Assembly: GCF_030551875.1 (NCBI RefSeq)
Contig: NZ_JAUOZU010000006.1
Span: 496,001-560,000 of the forward strand
Source of the DNA: Fluviirhizobium alvei
GTDB taxonomy: Bacteria; Pseudomonadota; Alphaproteobacteria; Rhizobiales; Rhizobiaceae
Length of the DNA: 64,000 nt
Direction: 5' to 3'
This document shows, piece by piece, positions 18,223-27,985 of the stretch. The notes below the pieces were generated by a model, which was not told the DNA's origin, searched no databases, and saw only the letters and a program-made list of their open reading frames with translations. Numbering within the stretch: the stretch's first letter is position 1; each line of letters opens with the position of its first letter. The position numbers were made by a program, and so were the translations under genes.

Positions 18223-19395
18223 TCAGCTTTCGTCCGGCATCGGTCCGCCCTTGCGGAACGGACTATGCTCGTGGAGATACTCGCCGATCGCGGCCACTTC
18301 CCGACGCTCATGTTCGAGATAGTCATCGACGGCGCGGCGCAAGCCGGGATGGGCAATGTAGTGCGCCGAATGGGTGGTGACCGGTAGATAGCCGCGCGCC
18401 AGCTTGTGCTCGCCCTGTGCGCCGGCCTCGACCGTCTTCAGGCCACGCGCGATCGCAAAATCGATCGCCTGGTGATAGCAGACCTCGAAATGCAGGTAGG
18501 GATGATCCTCGAGCGCTCCCCAATGGCGGCCATAGAGCGTATCGGATCCGATGAAATTGATGGCGCCAGCAATGTAGCGTCCCTCGCGCCGGGCCATGAC
18601 GAGCAGGATGTCGTCGGCCATCCGCTCCCCGATCAAGGAATAGAAGCGGCGCGTCAGGTAGGGCCGGCCCCATTTGCGGCTTCCCGTATCCATGTAGAAG
18701 GCGAAGAACTGGTCCCAGATTTCCTCGGTCAGATCCTTGCCGGTCAGCCAGTCGATCTCGATGCCGTTGGCAAGCGCCTCACGCCGTTCCTTGCGCAGTG
18801 CCTTGCGCTTGCGGGAAGCCAGCGTCTCTAGAAAATCGTCGTGGCTGGAATAGCCCTGATTGACGAAATGGAATTGCTGGTCGGTTCGGTGCAGGAACCC
18901 CTCCTGCTCAAGCAGGGACCATTCGTCATCCTGTAGGAAGGTTATGTGGCAGGAGGACAGACCGAGACGGTCGGTTTCCTTTTTCAACGCTTGGATCAAC
19001 CGTAGTCGGTTCCGGTCTGCCGTGTCATCGACGGTCAACAAGCGAGGGCCGGTCGCCGGGGTGAAGGGCACCGAACATTGCAGCTTCGGATAATAGCGCC
19101 CACCGGCGCGTTCGAAAGCCTGCGCCCAACCGTGGTCGAAGACATATTCGCCCTGGCTGTGGCTCTTGAGATAGCCTGCCACGGCCCCCTGAAGCTCACC
19201 CTCGTCGGTTTCGAGCAGAAGATGGTGACCCTGCCAGCCGGTGCGCGCTACGGCAGAACCGCTCTCTTCAAGGCTCGACAGGAACGCATGCGACAGGAAG
19301 GGATTATAGGCACCGCAATCCCGGCTCGCGCCGGTCAGCCGGCGCCAGGCCTTTTCATCGATCTCGCCGAAGGAAGAGGCGAAGCGGATCTTCAA
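18223..19395 (-). CDS. FemAB/GNAT-like acyltransferase (PF04339, DUF482 type)
   Basis: 390 residues. It matches the family once called DUF482, related to FemAB and GNAT enzymes, with the typical N-terminus SLEESGSAVARTGWQGHHLLLE and the C-terminal part VCYHQAIDFAIARGLKTVEAGAQGEH split over the acyl-CoA fold. The family is annotated as peptidoglycan biosynthesis/recognition, but direct evidence is thin. It starts with TTG 19395, whose bases overlap the TGA of the upstream GDPD gene (TTGA), so translation is coupled. It is part of the ridA-GDPD-FemAB cluster. Confidence 0.85.
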   Translation of the reverse strand: MKIRFASSFGEIDEKAWRRLTGASRDCGAYNPFLSHAFLSSLEESGSAVARTGWQGHHLLLETDEGELQGAVAGYLKSHSQGEYVFDHGWAQAFERAGGRYYPKLQCSVPFTPATGPRLLTVDDTADRNRLRLIQALKKETDRLGLSSCHITFLQDDEWSLLEQEGFLHRTDQQFHFVNQGYSSHDDFLETLASRKRKALRKERREALANGIEIDWLTGKDLTEEIWDQFFAFYMDTGSRKWGRPYLTRRFYSLIGERMADDILLVMARREGRYIAGAINFIGSDTLYGRHWGALEDHPYLHFEVCYHQAIDFAIARGLKTVEAGAQGEHKLARGYLPVTTHSAHYIAHPGLRRAVDDYLEHERREVAAIGEYLHEHSPFRKGGPMPDES

Positions 19396-20120
19396 ACCGC
19401 GGTTCCTTCCGCACGGGGATCAAAGCCTTCGAAGGTGATCTGGTCGGCATGCGCGTAGGAATGGTCCGCCTGCGCCTTGTTGCGCACGGTCCAGGTGATC
19501 ACCGGAACGGACGCTTTGCGCTGTTCCTCGATGAAACCATTCGGCAGGTGCATGACGCAATAGGAGATGAAATCCAGACCATAGGCCATCGCTGCACGAT
19601 GCGCGTCGAAATCCACCGGACGAACGCCTTCTGCCGTCAGACCGATCGGGTAGGGGCTTTCGAGTTCGGCGAGGTCCTTGAGGAGATGGTGATCGAAGCT
19701 CATCAGGGCGACTTCACCGTCATAGCCTTCGAGAATCTCGAGAACCGACGCGGCAAATCCCTCATCGTCGCCTTCGCGGCCTTTGAGTTCGATCACCAGA
19801 GGAACCTTGCCCTTGACGAGATCGAGAAGCGCCTTCAGCGTCGGCACCTTGTCAGCGGTGCCGCCGATCGACATCAGCGACAGTTCGCCGGACGACTTTT
19901 CCCGGACATCGCCCTTGATCTTCAGGAGCCGTTCCATGTCATCGTCATGGAAGACGACTGGAACGGCATCGGCAACATATTGCAGATCGCATTCGATGGC
20001 GTAACCGGCATCGACCGCGCGCTTGAAGGCGCTGAGCGTGTTTTCCCAGACAGCATTGTTCCCGTCATGCAGGCCGCGATGGGCGACCGGAAGACGTTTG
20101 ACGAAAGCGGCATCACGCAT
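19392..20120 (-). CDS. Glycerophosphodiester phosphodiesterase
   Basis: 242 residues. It has the full active-site set of the GDPD TIM barrel: AHRG (His14, Arg15), WENT (Glu26), ECD (Glu43, Asp45) and FHDD (His58). It hydrolyses glycerophosphodiesters to glycerol-3-phosphate and an alcohol, probably in the cytoplasm because no signal peptide is present. ATG 20120 overlaps the ridA stop by one base. The frame remains open far upstream inside ridA, but that extension is arginine-rich out-of-frame sequence and not real. Confidence 0.92.
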   Translation of the reverse strand: MRDAAFVKRLPVAHRGLHDGNNAVWENTLSAFKRAVDAGYAIECDLQYVADAVPVVFHDDDMERLLKIKGDVREKSSGELSLMSIGGTADKVPTLKALLDLVKGKVPLVIELKGREGDDEGFAASVLEILEGYDGEVALMSFDHHLLKDLAELESPYPIGLTAEGVRPVDFDAHRAAMAYGLDFISYCVMHLPNGFIEEQRKASVPVITWTVRNKAQADHSYAHADQITFEGFDPRAEGTAV

Positions 20121-20587
20121 CAGGCGACTTCCATAATCACGTCGATCTCGACGGCTGCATTGAGCGGCAGGCTGGCCACGCCGACCGCAACGCGGGCATG
20201 CTTGCCCTTTTCGCCGAGGATTTCGACCAGCAGGTTCGAAGCGCCGTTGGCGACCAGATGCTGTTCCACAAAATCGGGCGTCGAGGCGACCATGCAGGTG
20301 ATCCGCACGACACGGCTTATGCGACCGAGATCGCCGCCGAGCGCAGCATTGGCCTGAGCGAGGATATTGACGGCGCAGAGTTCGGTAGCGCGCTGACCCT
20401 CGGTGAGGGTCACATCCTTGCCAAGCAATCCCTTGACGGCGAGCGCACCGTTTTCCAGCGGCAACTGCCCCGAGATAAACAGCAGGTTGCCTGTCTGCAT
20501 AAAGGGAACATAGTTGGCGGCGGGTGCGGCGGCGTTCGGAAGCGTGATGCCCTTGGCCGCGAGCCGGGCCTGGATTTCCGCGGTCAT
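20120..20587 (-). CDS. RidA-family (YjgF/YER057c) protein
   Basis: 155 residues, a slightly long RidA-fold subgroup. Typical segments are LLFISGQLPL near the N-terminus, GRISRVVRITCMVAST and the C-terminal signature ARVAVGVASLPLNAAVEID. RidA enzymes deaminate reactive enamine/imine intermediates such as 2-aminoacrylate; divergent subgroups may lack this activity. The start is ATG 20587 (MTAEIQARLAAKG). It leads the ridA-GDPD-FemAB cluster and is divergent from eipB. Confidence 0.9.
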   Translation of the reverse strand: MTAEIQARLAAKGITLPNAAAPAANYVPFMQTGNLLFISGQLPLENGALAVKGLLGKDVTLTEGQRATELCAVNILAQANAALGGDLGRISRVVRITCMVASTPDFVEQHLVANGASNLLVEILGEKGKHARVAVGVASLPLNAAVEIDVIMEVA

Positions 20588-20692
20588 GGAATAGCCTTTC
20601 TGGTATGGTCTGCAGACTTGCACGGGTCGCGGAAATTCGCGACAATGCGAATTACTTAATCGCTTTCGCGCCCGGCGCAACAGGAGAATTCG

Positions 20693-21523
20693 ATGAATCT
20701 TCGTGTGAAAATTCTGGTGGCCTCGACGGCTCTCGGAGTGGCTGCAGGGGCGCTGCCGGCAACGGCTCAGGGTGTCTCCGGCCTCGTGCCGCACCGGGCT
20801 GTCTACAATCTCGAACTCAAGGATGCCAACGAGCGAGCCGGGATTACGGCGATGTTCGGCCGCATGGTCTACGAGTTCACCGGTTCCGAATGCGAGGGCT
20901 ATCGGGTCAATTTCCGATTCGTCACGCAGGTAGATACGGGGGGCGAGAAACGAACGACAGACCAGCAGAGCACCACCTTCGAAGATCTGCGCAACAGTCG
21001 CTTCGAATTTTCCAGCAAGTCCTACACCGACGAGCGGCTGGACAAATCGGTCAGCGGCTTTGCCGAGAATATCGGCGGAAAGACCAAGGTCGAACTGATG
21101 GAGCCGGATGACAGGGCTCTCGATCTCGAGGCTGGCCGTTTCCCGACCCAACATATGCTGGAAGTGATCGAGCGGGCGCGCAAGGGCGAACATTTCTTCG
21201 AAACCCGCATTTTCGACGGCTCCGAAAATGGCGACAAGGCACTGTTTACGTCCACCTTCGTCGGCTCACCCATCGGTGTCCTTCCCGGTGATCCCGATGC
21301 GGAAAATGCAGGAACGCTGAAGAGCGAAAAGACCTGGCCGGTGACGATCGCCTATTTTGATGAAAACAAGACGTCAGACGCACTTCCGACCTATCGGATG
21401 TCGTTCAAGCTCTATCCCAACGGCGTCTCGCGCGATTTGACGATGGATTACGGAGATTTCGTTCTCAAGGGCAATCTCGTGAAGCTCGACATGCTTCCCG
21501 CGGAGGCGTGCGCGAAACAATAG
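20693..21523 (+). CDS. eipB: EipB-type periplasmic envelope-integrity protein (DUF1849)
   Basis: 276 residues with a signal peptide (cleavage near ATAQG, residue 26). The mature start LVPHRAVYNLELK is the hallmark of DUF1849. The two cysteines (Cys67 in SECEGY and Cys273 near the C-terminus) match the disulfide pair described in Brucella EipB, a beta-spiral periplasmic protein needed for envelope integrity and stress resistance. AGGAG precedes ATG 20693. It stands just upstream of the rpsB transcription unit but is likely a separate transcript. The symbol is by family resemblance. Confidence 0.88.
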   Translation: MNLRVKILVASTALGVAAGALPATAQGVSGLVPHRAVYNLELKDANERAGITAMFGRMVYEFTGSECEGYRVNFRFVTQVDTGGEKRTTDQQSTTFEDLRNSRFEFSSKSYTDERLDKSVSGFAENIGGKTKVELMEPDDRALDLEAGRFPTQHMLEVIERARKGEHFFETRIFDGSENGDKALFTSTFVGSPIGVLPGDPDAENAGTLKSEKTWPVTIAYFDENKTSDALPTYRMSFKLYPNGVSRDLTMDYGDFVLKGNLVKLDMLPAEACAKQ

Positions 21524-21585
21524 GGCACCGACGCGCCTTCTTTGCCGCTTTCTCTTGCCATAAACGCCAAATTCTCTGCCTGGCG

Positions 21586-21613
21586 CTTGCATTGCAGTGC
21601 CAATCAGTATATG
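21586..21613 (+). promoter_or_regulatory. Predicted sigma-70 promoter of rpsB
   Basis: CTTGCA (21586-21591) and TATATG (21608-21613), 16 bases apart, resemble the alphaproteobacterial consensus CTTGAC-N17-CTATAT. The resulting leader of roughly 120 bases before rpsB would leave room for control by ribosomal protein S2, which is inference only. Confidence 0.45.
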
Positions 21614-21739
21614 CGGCCTCCCATTCCACACGTGAAGTCTGGTGCCTGTCGGGGAGAAATCCGGCTGGTTCCGCCCGGTGGTGAGGGAAACCTTGCTTCA
21701 AGCTTCACGGAGGTTCAACCGGAAAAGGAGTAACAAGGC

Positions 21740-22501
21740 ATGGCATTGCCCGATTTTTCCATGCGCCAGCTGCTTGAAGCAGGCGTTCATTTTGGCCACC
21801 AGACTCATCGCTGGAACCCGAAGATGAAGAATTACATCTTCGGTGACCGTGGTGGCATCCACATCATCGATCTCGCCCAGTCCGTGCCGATGCTGCATCA
21901 GGCACTCAAAGTGATCTCCGACACCGTTGCCGGTGGCGGTCGCGTGCTGTTCGTTGGCACCAAGCGCCAGGCCTCTGACCTGATCGCTGATTCCGCCAAG
22001 CGTTCGGCCCAGTATTATGTCAATTCCCGCTGGCTCGGCGGCATGATGACCAACTGGAAGACCATCTCGAACTCGATCCAGCGCCTGCGTAAGGTCGACG
22101 AGATCCTCGGCTCGAACGCTTCGGGCTACTCCAAAAAGGAACGCCTGAACCTTGAGCGCGAGCGCGAAAAGCTCGAAAAGGCTCTCGGCGGTATCCGTAA
22201 CATGGGCGGCACGCCGGATCTGATGGTTGTCATCGACACCAACAAGGAAAAGATCGCCATCGATGAAGCCAAGCGTCTGGGCATCCCGGTCGTCGCCATC
22301 ATCGACTCGAACTGCGATCCGGACCTGATCGACTATCCGATCCCGGGCAACGACGACGCTTCGCGCGCCATCGCTCTTTATTGCGACCTGTTCGCACGCG
22401 CTGCCATCGATGGTATCTCGCGTCAGCAGGGTGCTTCGGGCGTTGACCTCGGCGCTTCGGCTGAGCCGATTGCCGAGCCGGCTCTTTCGGAAGAAGCCTG
22501 A
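21740..22501 (+). CDS. rpsB: 30S ribosomal protein S2
   Basis: 253 residues, full length. The N-terminus [20 protein letters not shown] and the internal [16 protein letters not shown] are S2 signatures. It binds the head-body junction of the 30S subunit. AAGGAG precedes ATG 21740. It is followed by two strong hairpins, the second with a T-run, so most transcripts should end before tsf, although rpsB and tsf are neighbours in nearly all bacteria. Confidence 0.98.
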   Translation: MALPDFSMRQLLEAGVHFGHQTHRWNPKMKNYIFGDRGGIHIIDLAQSVPMLHQALKVISDTVAGGGRVLFVGTKRQASDLIADSAKRSAQYYVNSRWLGGMMTNWKTISNSIQRLRKVDEILGSNASGYSKKERLNLEREREKLEKALGGIRNMGGTPDLMVVIDTNKEKIAIDEAKRLGIPVVAIIDSNCDPDLIDYPIPGNDDASRAIALYCDLFARAAIDGISRQQGASGVDLGASAEPIAEPALSEEA

Positions 22502-22511
22502 TCGTGCTTTC

Positions 22512-22536
22512 GGGGGCAGGGCGCTGCCCGGCCCCC
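22512..22536 (+). repeat. GC-rich hairpin just after rpsB
   Basis: GGGGGC (22512-22517) pairs with GCCCCC (22531-22536) and GGGC (22519-22522) with GCCC (22526-22529) around a GCT loop, with one mismatch between the two stems. It lies 10 bases after the rpsB stop and may pause polymerase or protect the mRNA end ahead of the true terminator. Confidence 0.55.
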
Positions 22537-22551
22537 CATTGGTTTCGAAAG

Positions 22552-22580
22552 CCGCGTTGCATGGGCGATGCGGTTTTTTT
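22552..22580 (+). terminator. Intrinsic terminator of rpsB
   Basis: CCGCGTTGC (22552-22560) pairs with GCGATGCGG (22565-22573) over nine pairs, two of them G-U, with an ATGG loop, and is followed directly by seven T (22574-22580). This is the clearest intrinsic terminator in the window. Confidence 0.85.
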
Positions 22581-22708
22581 ACATCGGCGGGCCTGCCGGT
22601 CTTCAACAGGATCGTCACACCGCTGTCACGCGTTTGAATAAACTCCGTTCGAACTCCATCGGACAATCTTTCGCAAGATCTGTCCAGCGGACATGAAGAG
22701 GTTCCCAA

Positions 22709-23635
22709 ATGACCACAATTACGGCTGAAATGGTGAAGACCCTGCGCGAAAAAAGCGGCGCAGGCATGATGGATTGCAAGAAGGCTCTGTCGGAAACCAA
22801 CGGCGACATCGAAGCTGCAATCGACTGGCTGCGCGCCAAGGGCATCGCCAAGGCTGACAAGAAGTCGGGCCGCACGGCTGCCGAAGGCCTGATCGGCATC
22901 GCATCCATGGGCCACAAGGCCGTGGTCGTCGAAATCAATTCCGAAACCGACTTCGTTGCCCGCAACGATGCCTTCCAGGACCTCGTCCGTGGCGTTGCTC
23001 AGGTCGCTCTTTCGACCGACGGTTCGGTTGATGCCATCAGCGCCGCTGCCTATCCCGCAACCGGCAAGTCCGTTTCTGACTCGATCAAGGACGCGATCGC
23101 AACGATCGGCGAAAACATGACGCTGCGTCGCGCAGCCATGCTTGAAGTCGAGCACGGCGTCGTGGCCACCTATGTTCACAACGCTGCTGGCGATGGAATC
23201 GGCAAGCTCGGCGTTCTGGTTGCCCTCAAGTCGGTCGGCGACAAGGCCGTCCTGACCTCGATCGGCCGCCAGGTTGCCATGCATATTGCTGCAACGAACC
23301 CGCTCGCCGTCCGCGCCGAGGAAGTCGATCCGGCAGTGGCCGAGCGCGAACGCGCCGTCTTCATCGAACAGTCGCGCGCTTCCGGCAAGCCGGACAACAT
23401 CATCGAAAAGATGGTGGATGGTCGCATGCGCAAGTTCTTCGAAGAAGTCGCGCTCCTGTCGCAGTCCTTCGTCATCAATCCGGACCTGACCGTTGCCGCT
23501 GCCATCAAGGAAGCGGAAAAGGAAGCCGGTGCAGCGATTGAAGTTGTCGGCATGGCCCGCCTCCTGCTCGGCGAAGGTGTCGAGAAGGAAGAGACCGACT
23601 TTGCCGCTGAAGTGGCTGCCGTCGCCAAGAAGTAA
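22709..23635 (+). CDS. tsf: Elongation factor Ts
   Basis: 308 residues. It catalyses GDP release from EF-Tu. Signatures are [18 protein letters not shown] near the N-terminus and the coiled-coil/core segment [25 protein letters not shown] lies upstream of ATG 22709. It sits between the rpsB terminator and a second hairpin, so it may be transcribed from its own promoter in the 207-base gap, or by read-through. Confidence 0.98.
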   Translation: MTTITAEMVKTLREKSGAGMMDCKKALSETNGDIEAAIDWLRAKGIAKADKKSGRTAAEGLIGIASMGHKAVVVEINSETDFVARNDAFQDLVRGVAQVALSTDGSVDAISAAAYPATGKSVSDSIKDAIATIGENMTLRRAAMLEVEHGVVATYVHNAAGDGIGKLGVLVALKSVGDKAVLTSIGRQVAMHIAATNPLAVRAEEVDPAVAERERAVFIEQSRASGKPDNIIEKMVDGRMRKFFEEVALLSQSFVINPDLTVAAAIKEAEKEAGAAIEVVGMARLLLGEGVEKEETDFAAEVAAVAKK

Positions 23636-23664
23636 AACCGGTTAACCTAAGCCGGGATAATCGA

Positions 23665-23690
23665 GGGCACCGCGTGACATCGCGGTGCCC
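23665..23690 (+). terminator. Hairpin after tsf
   Basis: GGGCACCGCG (23665-23674) and CGCGGTGCCC (23681-23690) form a perfect 10-bp stem with loop TGACAT, starting 30 bases after the tsf stop. The tail is TTCGTGT, a weak U-tract. It probably terminates tsf at least partly. The remaining ~160 bases before pyrH hold no feature I can name. Confidence 0.7.
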
Positions 23691-23853
23691 TTCGTGTATC
23701 CGCCTGTGAACATATTCGATTCCGAGACGATAAAGCCGATGTCGCAGCCATGCGATGCTTCCGCTCGCCGGAATGCGAAACGCCCGTCCCGGGCGTCCAT
23801 TCGGGATGCAATGAGCCGGAAGCCGATGCTTCCCGACAGCCAACGGAGATACC

Positions 23854-24576
23854 ATGACCTCGAAAGCCATTTATAAGCGCGTTCTTCTGAAAGCGTCGGG
23901 CGAGGCGCTGATGGGCAGCCAAGGTTTCGGCATCGACGTTGCCGTGGCCGATCGTATAGCCAATGACATTGCCGAAGCCAGGGCGCTTGGTGTCGAAGTT
24001 GGGGTGGTCGTCGGTGGCGGCAACATCTTCCGCGGTGTTGCCGTGGCATCCAAGGGCGGCGATCGCGTGACCGGCGACCATATGGGCATGCTCGCAACCG
24101 TCATCAACGCGCTGGCGCTCGCCACTTCACTGCGCAAGCTGAACATCGACACGGTGGTTCTGTCGGCCATCGCGATGCCGGAAATCTGCGAAAGCTTCTC
24201 GCAGCGCGCCACGCTCTATCATCTGTCGCTCGGCCGCGTGGTCATTTTCGCCGGCGGCACCGGCAATCCCTTCTTCACCACCGACTCGGCAGCAGCCCTG
24301 CGCGCCGCCGAAATGGGCGCGGAAGCGATCTTCAAGGGCACCCAGGTCGACGGTATCTATTCCGCAGACCCGAAAAAGGTGCCCGATGCGACGCGTTTCG
24401 ATAGCCTCACCCATTCCGAAGTGCTTGAAAAAGGCCTGGCCGTGATGGATGTTGCGGCCGTTGCGCTGGCGCGTGAAAACCATATTCCGATCATCGTCTT
24501 TTCGATCCATGAAGAAGGCGAATTCACGAAGATTCTGACGGGCGGTGGTCGCCGGACCATCGTCAAGGACAATTGA
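23854..24576 (+). CDS. pyrH: UMP kinase
   Basis: 240 residues. It phosphorylates UMP to UDP and belongs to the amino-acid-kinase fold. Visible motifs: KRVLLKASGEALMG (phosphate loop), VVVGGGNIFRG, and VIFAGGTGNPFFTTDSAA in the nucleotide site. GGAG precedes ATG 23854. The order pyrH-frr-uppS-cdsA is conserved across most bacteria and supports the assignment. Confidence 0.98.
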   Translation: MTSKAIYKRVLLKASGEALMGSQGFGIDVAVADRIANDIAEARALGVEVGVVVGGGNIFRGVAVASKGGDRVTGDHMGMLATVINALALATSLRKLNIDTVVLSAIAMPEICESFSQRATLYHLSLGRVVIFAGGTGNPFFTTDSAAALRAAEMGAEAIFKGTQVDGIYSADPKKVPDATRFDSLTHSEVLEKGLAVMDVAAVALARENHIPIIVFSIHEEGEFTKILTGGGRRTIVKDN

Positions 24577-24578
24577 AA

Positions 24579-24609
24579 GGTCTGGACGGTTCCCATTCGG
24601 GAATAGACC
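24579..24609 (+). repeat. Intergenic hairpin between pyrH and frr
   Basis: GGTCT (24579-24583) pairs with AGACC (24605-24609) and TTCCC (24590-24594) with GGGAA (24599-24603) around an ATTC loop. No T-run follows, so it is more likely a processing or stability element inside the operon than a terminator. Confidence 0.4.
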
Positions 24610-24630
24610 ACGGGCAAACAGGAGTTGGCT

Positions 24631-25188
24631 ATGAGTTCTATCGATCTCAATGAACTGAAGCGGCGCATGGATGGCGCCATCAACGCTTTCAAGCACGATA
24701 TCGCCTCGCTCAGGACCGGCCGCGCTTCGGCCAACATTCTCGATCCGGTGCATGTCGAAGCCTATGGTTCGCGCGTTCCTCTGAACCAGGTGGCCAACAT
24801 CACCGTTCCCGAACCGCGCATGCTGGGCGTCAATATCTGGGATCGTTCCATGGTCCAGGCGGTCGATCGCGCCATTCGCGAATCGAATCTCGGTCTCAAT
24901 CCGATTGTCGAAGGCCAGAACCTTCGTATTCCGCTGCCGGAGCTCAACGAAGAACGCCGCAAGTCGCTGGTCAAGGTCGCGCATGAATATGCCGAAAAGG
25001 CGAAGATCGCGGCGCGAAATGTTCGTCGTGACGGCATGGACGCCCTGAAAAAGGCGGAGAAGGATGGCGATATGGGGCAGGATGAAAGCCGCAGCACATC
25101 CGAAAAGGTGCAGAAGATGACCGACGATACGATTGTCGAAATCGATCGCTTGCTTCAGGACAAAGAAAAAGAAATCATGCAGGTTTAG
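24631..25188 (+). CDS. frr: Ribosome recycling factor
   Basis: 185 residues, standard length. It splits post-termination ribosomes together with EF-G. Signatures are [20 protein letters not shown] and the C-terminal [20 protein letters not shown] region. ATG 24631 follows AGGAG at a proper distance; TTG 24625 in the same frame is too close to that site. Confidence 0.98.
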   Translation: MSSIDLNELKRRMDGAINAFKHDIASLRTGRASANILDPVHVEAYGSRVPLNQVANITVPEPRMLGVNIWDRSMVQAVDRAIRESNLGLNPIVEGQNLRIPLPELNEERRKSLVKVAHEYAEKAKIAARNVRRDGMDALKKAEKDGDMGQDESRSTSEKVQKMTDDTIVEIDRLLQDKEKEIMQV

Positions 25189-25227
25189 TGCGGAGTGGGA
25201 ATCGGCTCCTTGGGCGGACTTGGTGAA

Positions 25228-25965
25228 ATGGACGTGACGAGACGGGTGCCGGAGCATGTTGCCATCATTATGGATGGCAACGGCCGCTGGGCCAAGATGC
25301 GTGGCTATCCGCGGACGATGGGACATCGCAAGGGTGTCGAGGCCGTCCGCGAGGCCGTGCGCGTTGCCGGGGATCTCGGTATTTCCTATCTGACGCTTTT
25401 CGCCTTCTCCTCGGAAAACTGGACGCGTCCGGAAACCGAGGTCAACGACCTGATGGGCCTTCTCAAGGCGTTCATCCGCCGCGATCTGGCGGAACTGCAT
25501 CGCGAAAATGTACGCATCCGCATCATCGGAGCCCGCGACAACATGCCGGGCGATGTGCTGCCGCTTCTTCTCGAGGCGGAAGAAACGACCAAGGACAATT
25601 CCGGCCTAACGCTGGTGATCGCCTTCAATTATGGTTCCCGTGACGAAATCGCCCGCGCTGCACGCAAGCTGGCAGCACGGGTTGCCGCCGGCGAACTTTC
25701 GGTCGAGGCGATCACGCCGGTCGCATTTGCCCGCGAACTCGATACGTTCGGCATTCCGGATCCGGATCTCATTATCCGGACATCGGGTGAGGAGCGCCTG
25801 TCCAACTTCCTGCTCTGGCAGGCAGCCTATGCCGAACTGCTGTTCATTCCCGATTTCTGGCCAGACTTCAGCCGCGAAACCTTCATGGCAGCGCTTGAGA
25901 GCTTCGCCCGGCGCGAACGGCGTTTCGGTGGCGTCGATCCTGTCGCTGCGGCGGTGTCGCGATGA
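25228..25965 (+). CDS. uppS: Undecaprenyl diphosphate synthase (isoprenyl transferase)
   Basis: 245 residues. It condenses isopentenyl diphosphate onto farnesyl diphosphate to make the C55 carrier lipid for peptidoglycan and polysaccharides. The catalytic start [11 protein letters not shown] and the diphosphate-binding [15 protein letters not shown] are both intact. ATG 25228 is chosen because it gives the family's usual N-terminus length; GTG 25195 is an alternative adding 11 residues. The end overlaps cdsA by 4 bases. Confidence 0.96.
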   Translation: MDVTRRVPEHVAIIMDGNGRWAKMRGYPRTMGHRKGVEAVREAVRVAGDLGISYLTLFAFSSENWTRPETEVNDLMGLLKAFIRRDLAELHRENVRIRIIGARDNMPGDVLPLLLEAEETTKDNSGLTLVIAFNYGSRDEIARAARKLAARVAAGELSVEAITPVAFARELDTFGIPDPDLIIRTSGEERLSNFLLWQAAYAELLFIPDFWPDFSRETFMAALESFARRERRFGGVDPVAAAVSR

Positions 25966-26780
25966 GCACCGAACTGAGACTGCGGATCATCTCCGCAATC
26001 GTCCTGGCGATCATCGTTCTGGGTGCCACCTGGATCGGCGGCCTGACCTTCAGTCTCCTGTCTGCCGCCATCGGTCTGCTCGTCTATTATGAATGGTCGA
26101 CAATAACCGGCATTGCCCGATCGGATCGATTCGGTCTCGTTTTCGGCTGGATCAGCATGGCGCTTGTCGCCTACGAGACTGTCTTTCATACGAGCGAACG
26201 GGCTCTTCTTCTTCTCCTCGGATTTACGCTTGCGGCAGCGGTCCTGTCCGCCTTTCGCAAGACGGGCTTCTGGCTGCCGGGCGGCATTTTCTATTCGGGT
26301 CTTTCGGCTGTTTCTCTTGCGGCGCTCAGAACCGGAGACAATGGTCTAATCACCATCCTGTTCCTGTTTGCTGTTGTCTGGGGATCGGACATTCTGGCCT
26401 ATTTCGTCGGCCGTGCAGTGGGTGGACCCAAGCTTGCGCCGAAAATCTCGCCCGGCAAGACCTGGTCCGGTGCCATTGGCGGAACGATTGCCGGCGTGCT
26501 TGCCGGTTGCCTTCTGATATGGGTTTCAGGCCAGCCGGTGTCGCCATGGTTGCCGCTCATTGCCGCTATCCTGTCGATTGCCGGCCAGATTGGTGATCTC
26601 TTTGAATCCTGGATCAAGCGGCGGTTCGGCGTCAAGGATTCCAGCCATCTCATTCCCGGTCACGGCGGTGTCATGGACCGAGTGGACGCCCTTGTTTTCG
26701 CCTGTTTTCTGGCGTTTTTGGGTGGTCTGATCATTGCAGCCCTGTCCGGGCAGCTCTTTGCGACGACCGGCGGCCTGTAA
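25962..26780 (+). CDS. cdsA: Phosphatidate cytidylyltransferase
   Basis: 272 residues with about seven to eight transmembrane segments. It makes CDP-diacylglycerol, the precursor of all phospholipids. The family signature [18 protein letters not shown] with MDRVDAL is at the C-terminal side, and [12 protein letters not shown] lies upstream of it. The start ATG overlaps the uppS stop (ATGA), which implies translational coupling. Confidence 0.96.
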   Translation: MSTELRLRIISAIVLAIIVLGATWIGGLTFSLLSAAIGLLVYYEWSTITGIARSDRFGLVFGWISMALVAYETVFHTSERALLLLLGFTLAAAVLSAFRKTGFWLPGGIFYSGLSAVSLAALRTGDNGLITILFLFAVVWGSDILAYFVGRAVGGPKLAPKISPGKTWSGAIGGTIAGVLAGCLLIWVSGQPVSPWLPLIAAILSIAGQIGDLFESWIKRRFGVKDSSHLIPGHGGVMDRVDALVFACFLAFLGGLIIAALSGQLFATTGGL

Positions 26781-26819
26781 ACCGTCTGGTGCCGCCTACA
26801 GGTTTGAAAGGTTTTCGAG

Positions 26820-27953
26820 ATGGATATGCAGTCGATAACGGCAAGCCCGATGGCGCTCCTGATCCCAGCCTTCCTTTTCGTTATCCTGCTCATCGTATTC
26901 GTTCACGAAATGGGCCACTATCTGGTGGGGCGCTGGAGCGGTATCCGGATCATGACATTTTCGTTCGGGTTTGGTCCCGAACTTGCGGGCTTCATCGACA
27001 AGCATGGCACGCGCTGGAAGCTTTCGGCGATTCCCCTGGGCGGTTATGTCCGCTTTTACGGCGATGCCGATGCGGCCAGCACGCCCGATTTCGATGCGCT
27101 TGCAGCTCTGCCGGAAAGCGAGCGCCAAAAAACCTTCCTCGGCGCCAAGCTGTGGAAGCGCGCGGCAACGGTTGCAGCCGGTCCGATTGCCAATTTCATT
27201 CTGGCGATCGTCATCCTGTCCGGCATCTTCATGGCCTACGGAAAGAGCGTAACCGATCCGGTCGTCTCGGAAGTTCGGGCTGGCAGTGCCGCCGAAACGG
27301 CGGGAATCAAGCCGGGTGATGTGCTTCTGACGATCGATGGCAGCAAGGTCGAGACATTCGATGATGTGCGCCGCTATGTCAGTGTACGGCCGGGGATCGC
27401 CATGCAGATCGGAGTGCGCCGTGGCGGCGAGGAACTGACCCTGCCCATCACGCCGCTTCTGACGGAGATCACCGACCGTTTCGGCAACAAGATGGAAATG
27501 GGAATCATCGGAATCCTGACCGACAAATCGGCGGGAAACATGCGGATCGTGCACCTGTCGCCAATGGCAGCAGTGGGCGAGGCGGTGCGTGAAACCGGCA
27601 ATATTGTGACCGGAACATTCGATTATATCGCCAACCTGATTTCCGGTCGCATGAAGGCCGATCAGCTCGGCGGACCGATCAAAGTGGCACAAACCTCGGG
27701 TCAGATTGCCACGCTTGGTTTCGTTGCCTTGCTGCATCTTGCCGCAGTCCTGTCGGTTTCCATCGGACTTCTTAATCTGATGCCGATTCCGGTACTTGAT
27801 GGCGGCCATCTAATGTTTTATGCGGTCGAGGCATTGAGGGGAAAACCAGTGGGAGAGGCAGCCCAAGGCATTGCCTATCGTATTGGAATGGCGTTAGTCC
27901 TGTCGCTGATGATCTTTGCGACGTGGAACGACATTACGTCCCTGATCGGATGA
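26820..27953 (+). CDS. rseP: RIP metalloprotease (RseP/site-2 protease)
   Basis: 377 residues. The zinc motif HEMGH lies in the first membrane helix (VFVHEMGHYLVG) and the third ligand in the LDGGHL motif of a later helix. One PDZ domain is clear around AGIKPGDVLLTIDG; E. coli RseP has two. The enzyme cleaves anti-sigma factors and leftover signal peptides in the membrane. AAAGG precedes ATG 26820. It lies between cdsA and bamA as in most Proteobacteria. Confidence 0.95.
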   Translation: MDMQSITASPMALLIPAFLFVILLIVFVHEMGHYLVGRWSGIRIMTFSFGFGPELAGFIDKHGTRWKLSAIPLGGYVRFYGDADAASTPDFDALAALPESERQKTFLGAKLWKRAATVAAGPIANFILAIVILSGIFMAYGKSVTDPVVSEVRAGSAAETAGIKPGDVLLTIDGSKVETFDDVRRYVSVRPGIAMQIGVRRGGEELTLPITPLLTEITDRFGNKMEMGIIGILTDKSAGNMRIVHLSPMAAVGEAVRETGNIVTGTFDYIANLISGRMKADQLGGPIKVAQTSGQIATLGFVALLHLAAVLSVSIGLLNLMPIPVLDGGHLMFYAVEALRGKPVGEAAQGIAYRIGMALVLSLMIFATWNDITSLIG

Positions 27954-27985
27954 TATTCGACAGGTAGGGTCGGCGGGAAACAAAG

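Noticed and set aside
20121-20645. N-terminal extension of the GDPD frame into ridA
   Set aside because: It is the out-of-frame reading of ridA and rich in arginine. The GDPD catalytic fold begins at ATG 20120.
21698-23284. A 528-codon antisense frame over rpsB and tsf
   Set aside because: It has no recognisable domain and crosses two genes and a terminator. Chance open frame in GC-rich DNA.
23691-23853. Direct repeat CGATGCTTCC in the tsf-pyrH gap
   Set aside because: Two short copies about 70 bases apart, with no symmetric arrangement or known motif; likely chance similarity.
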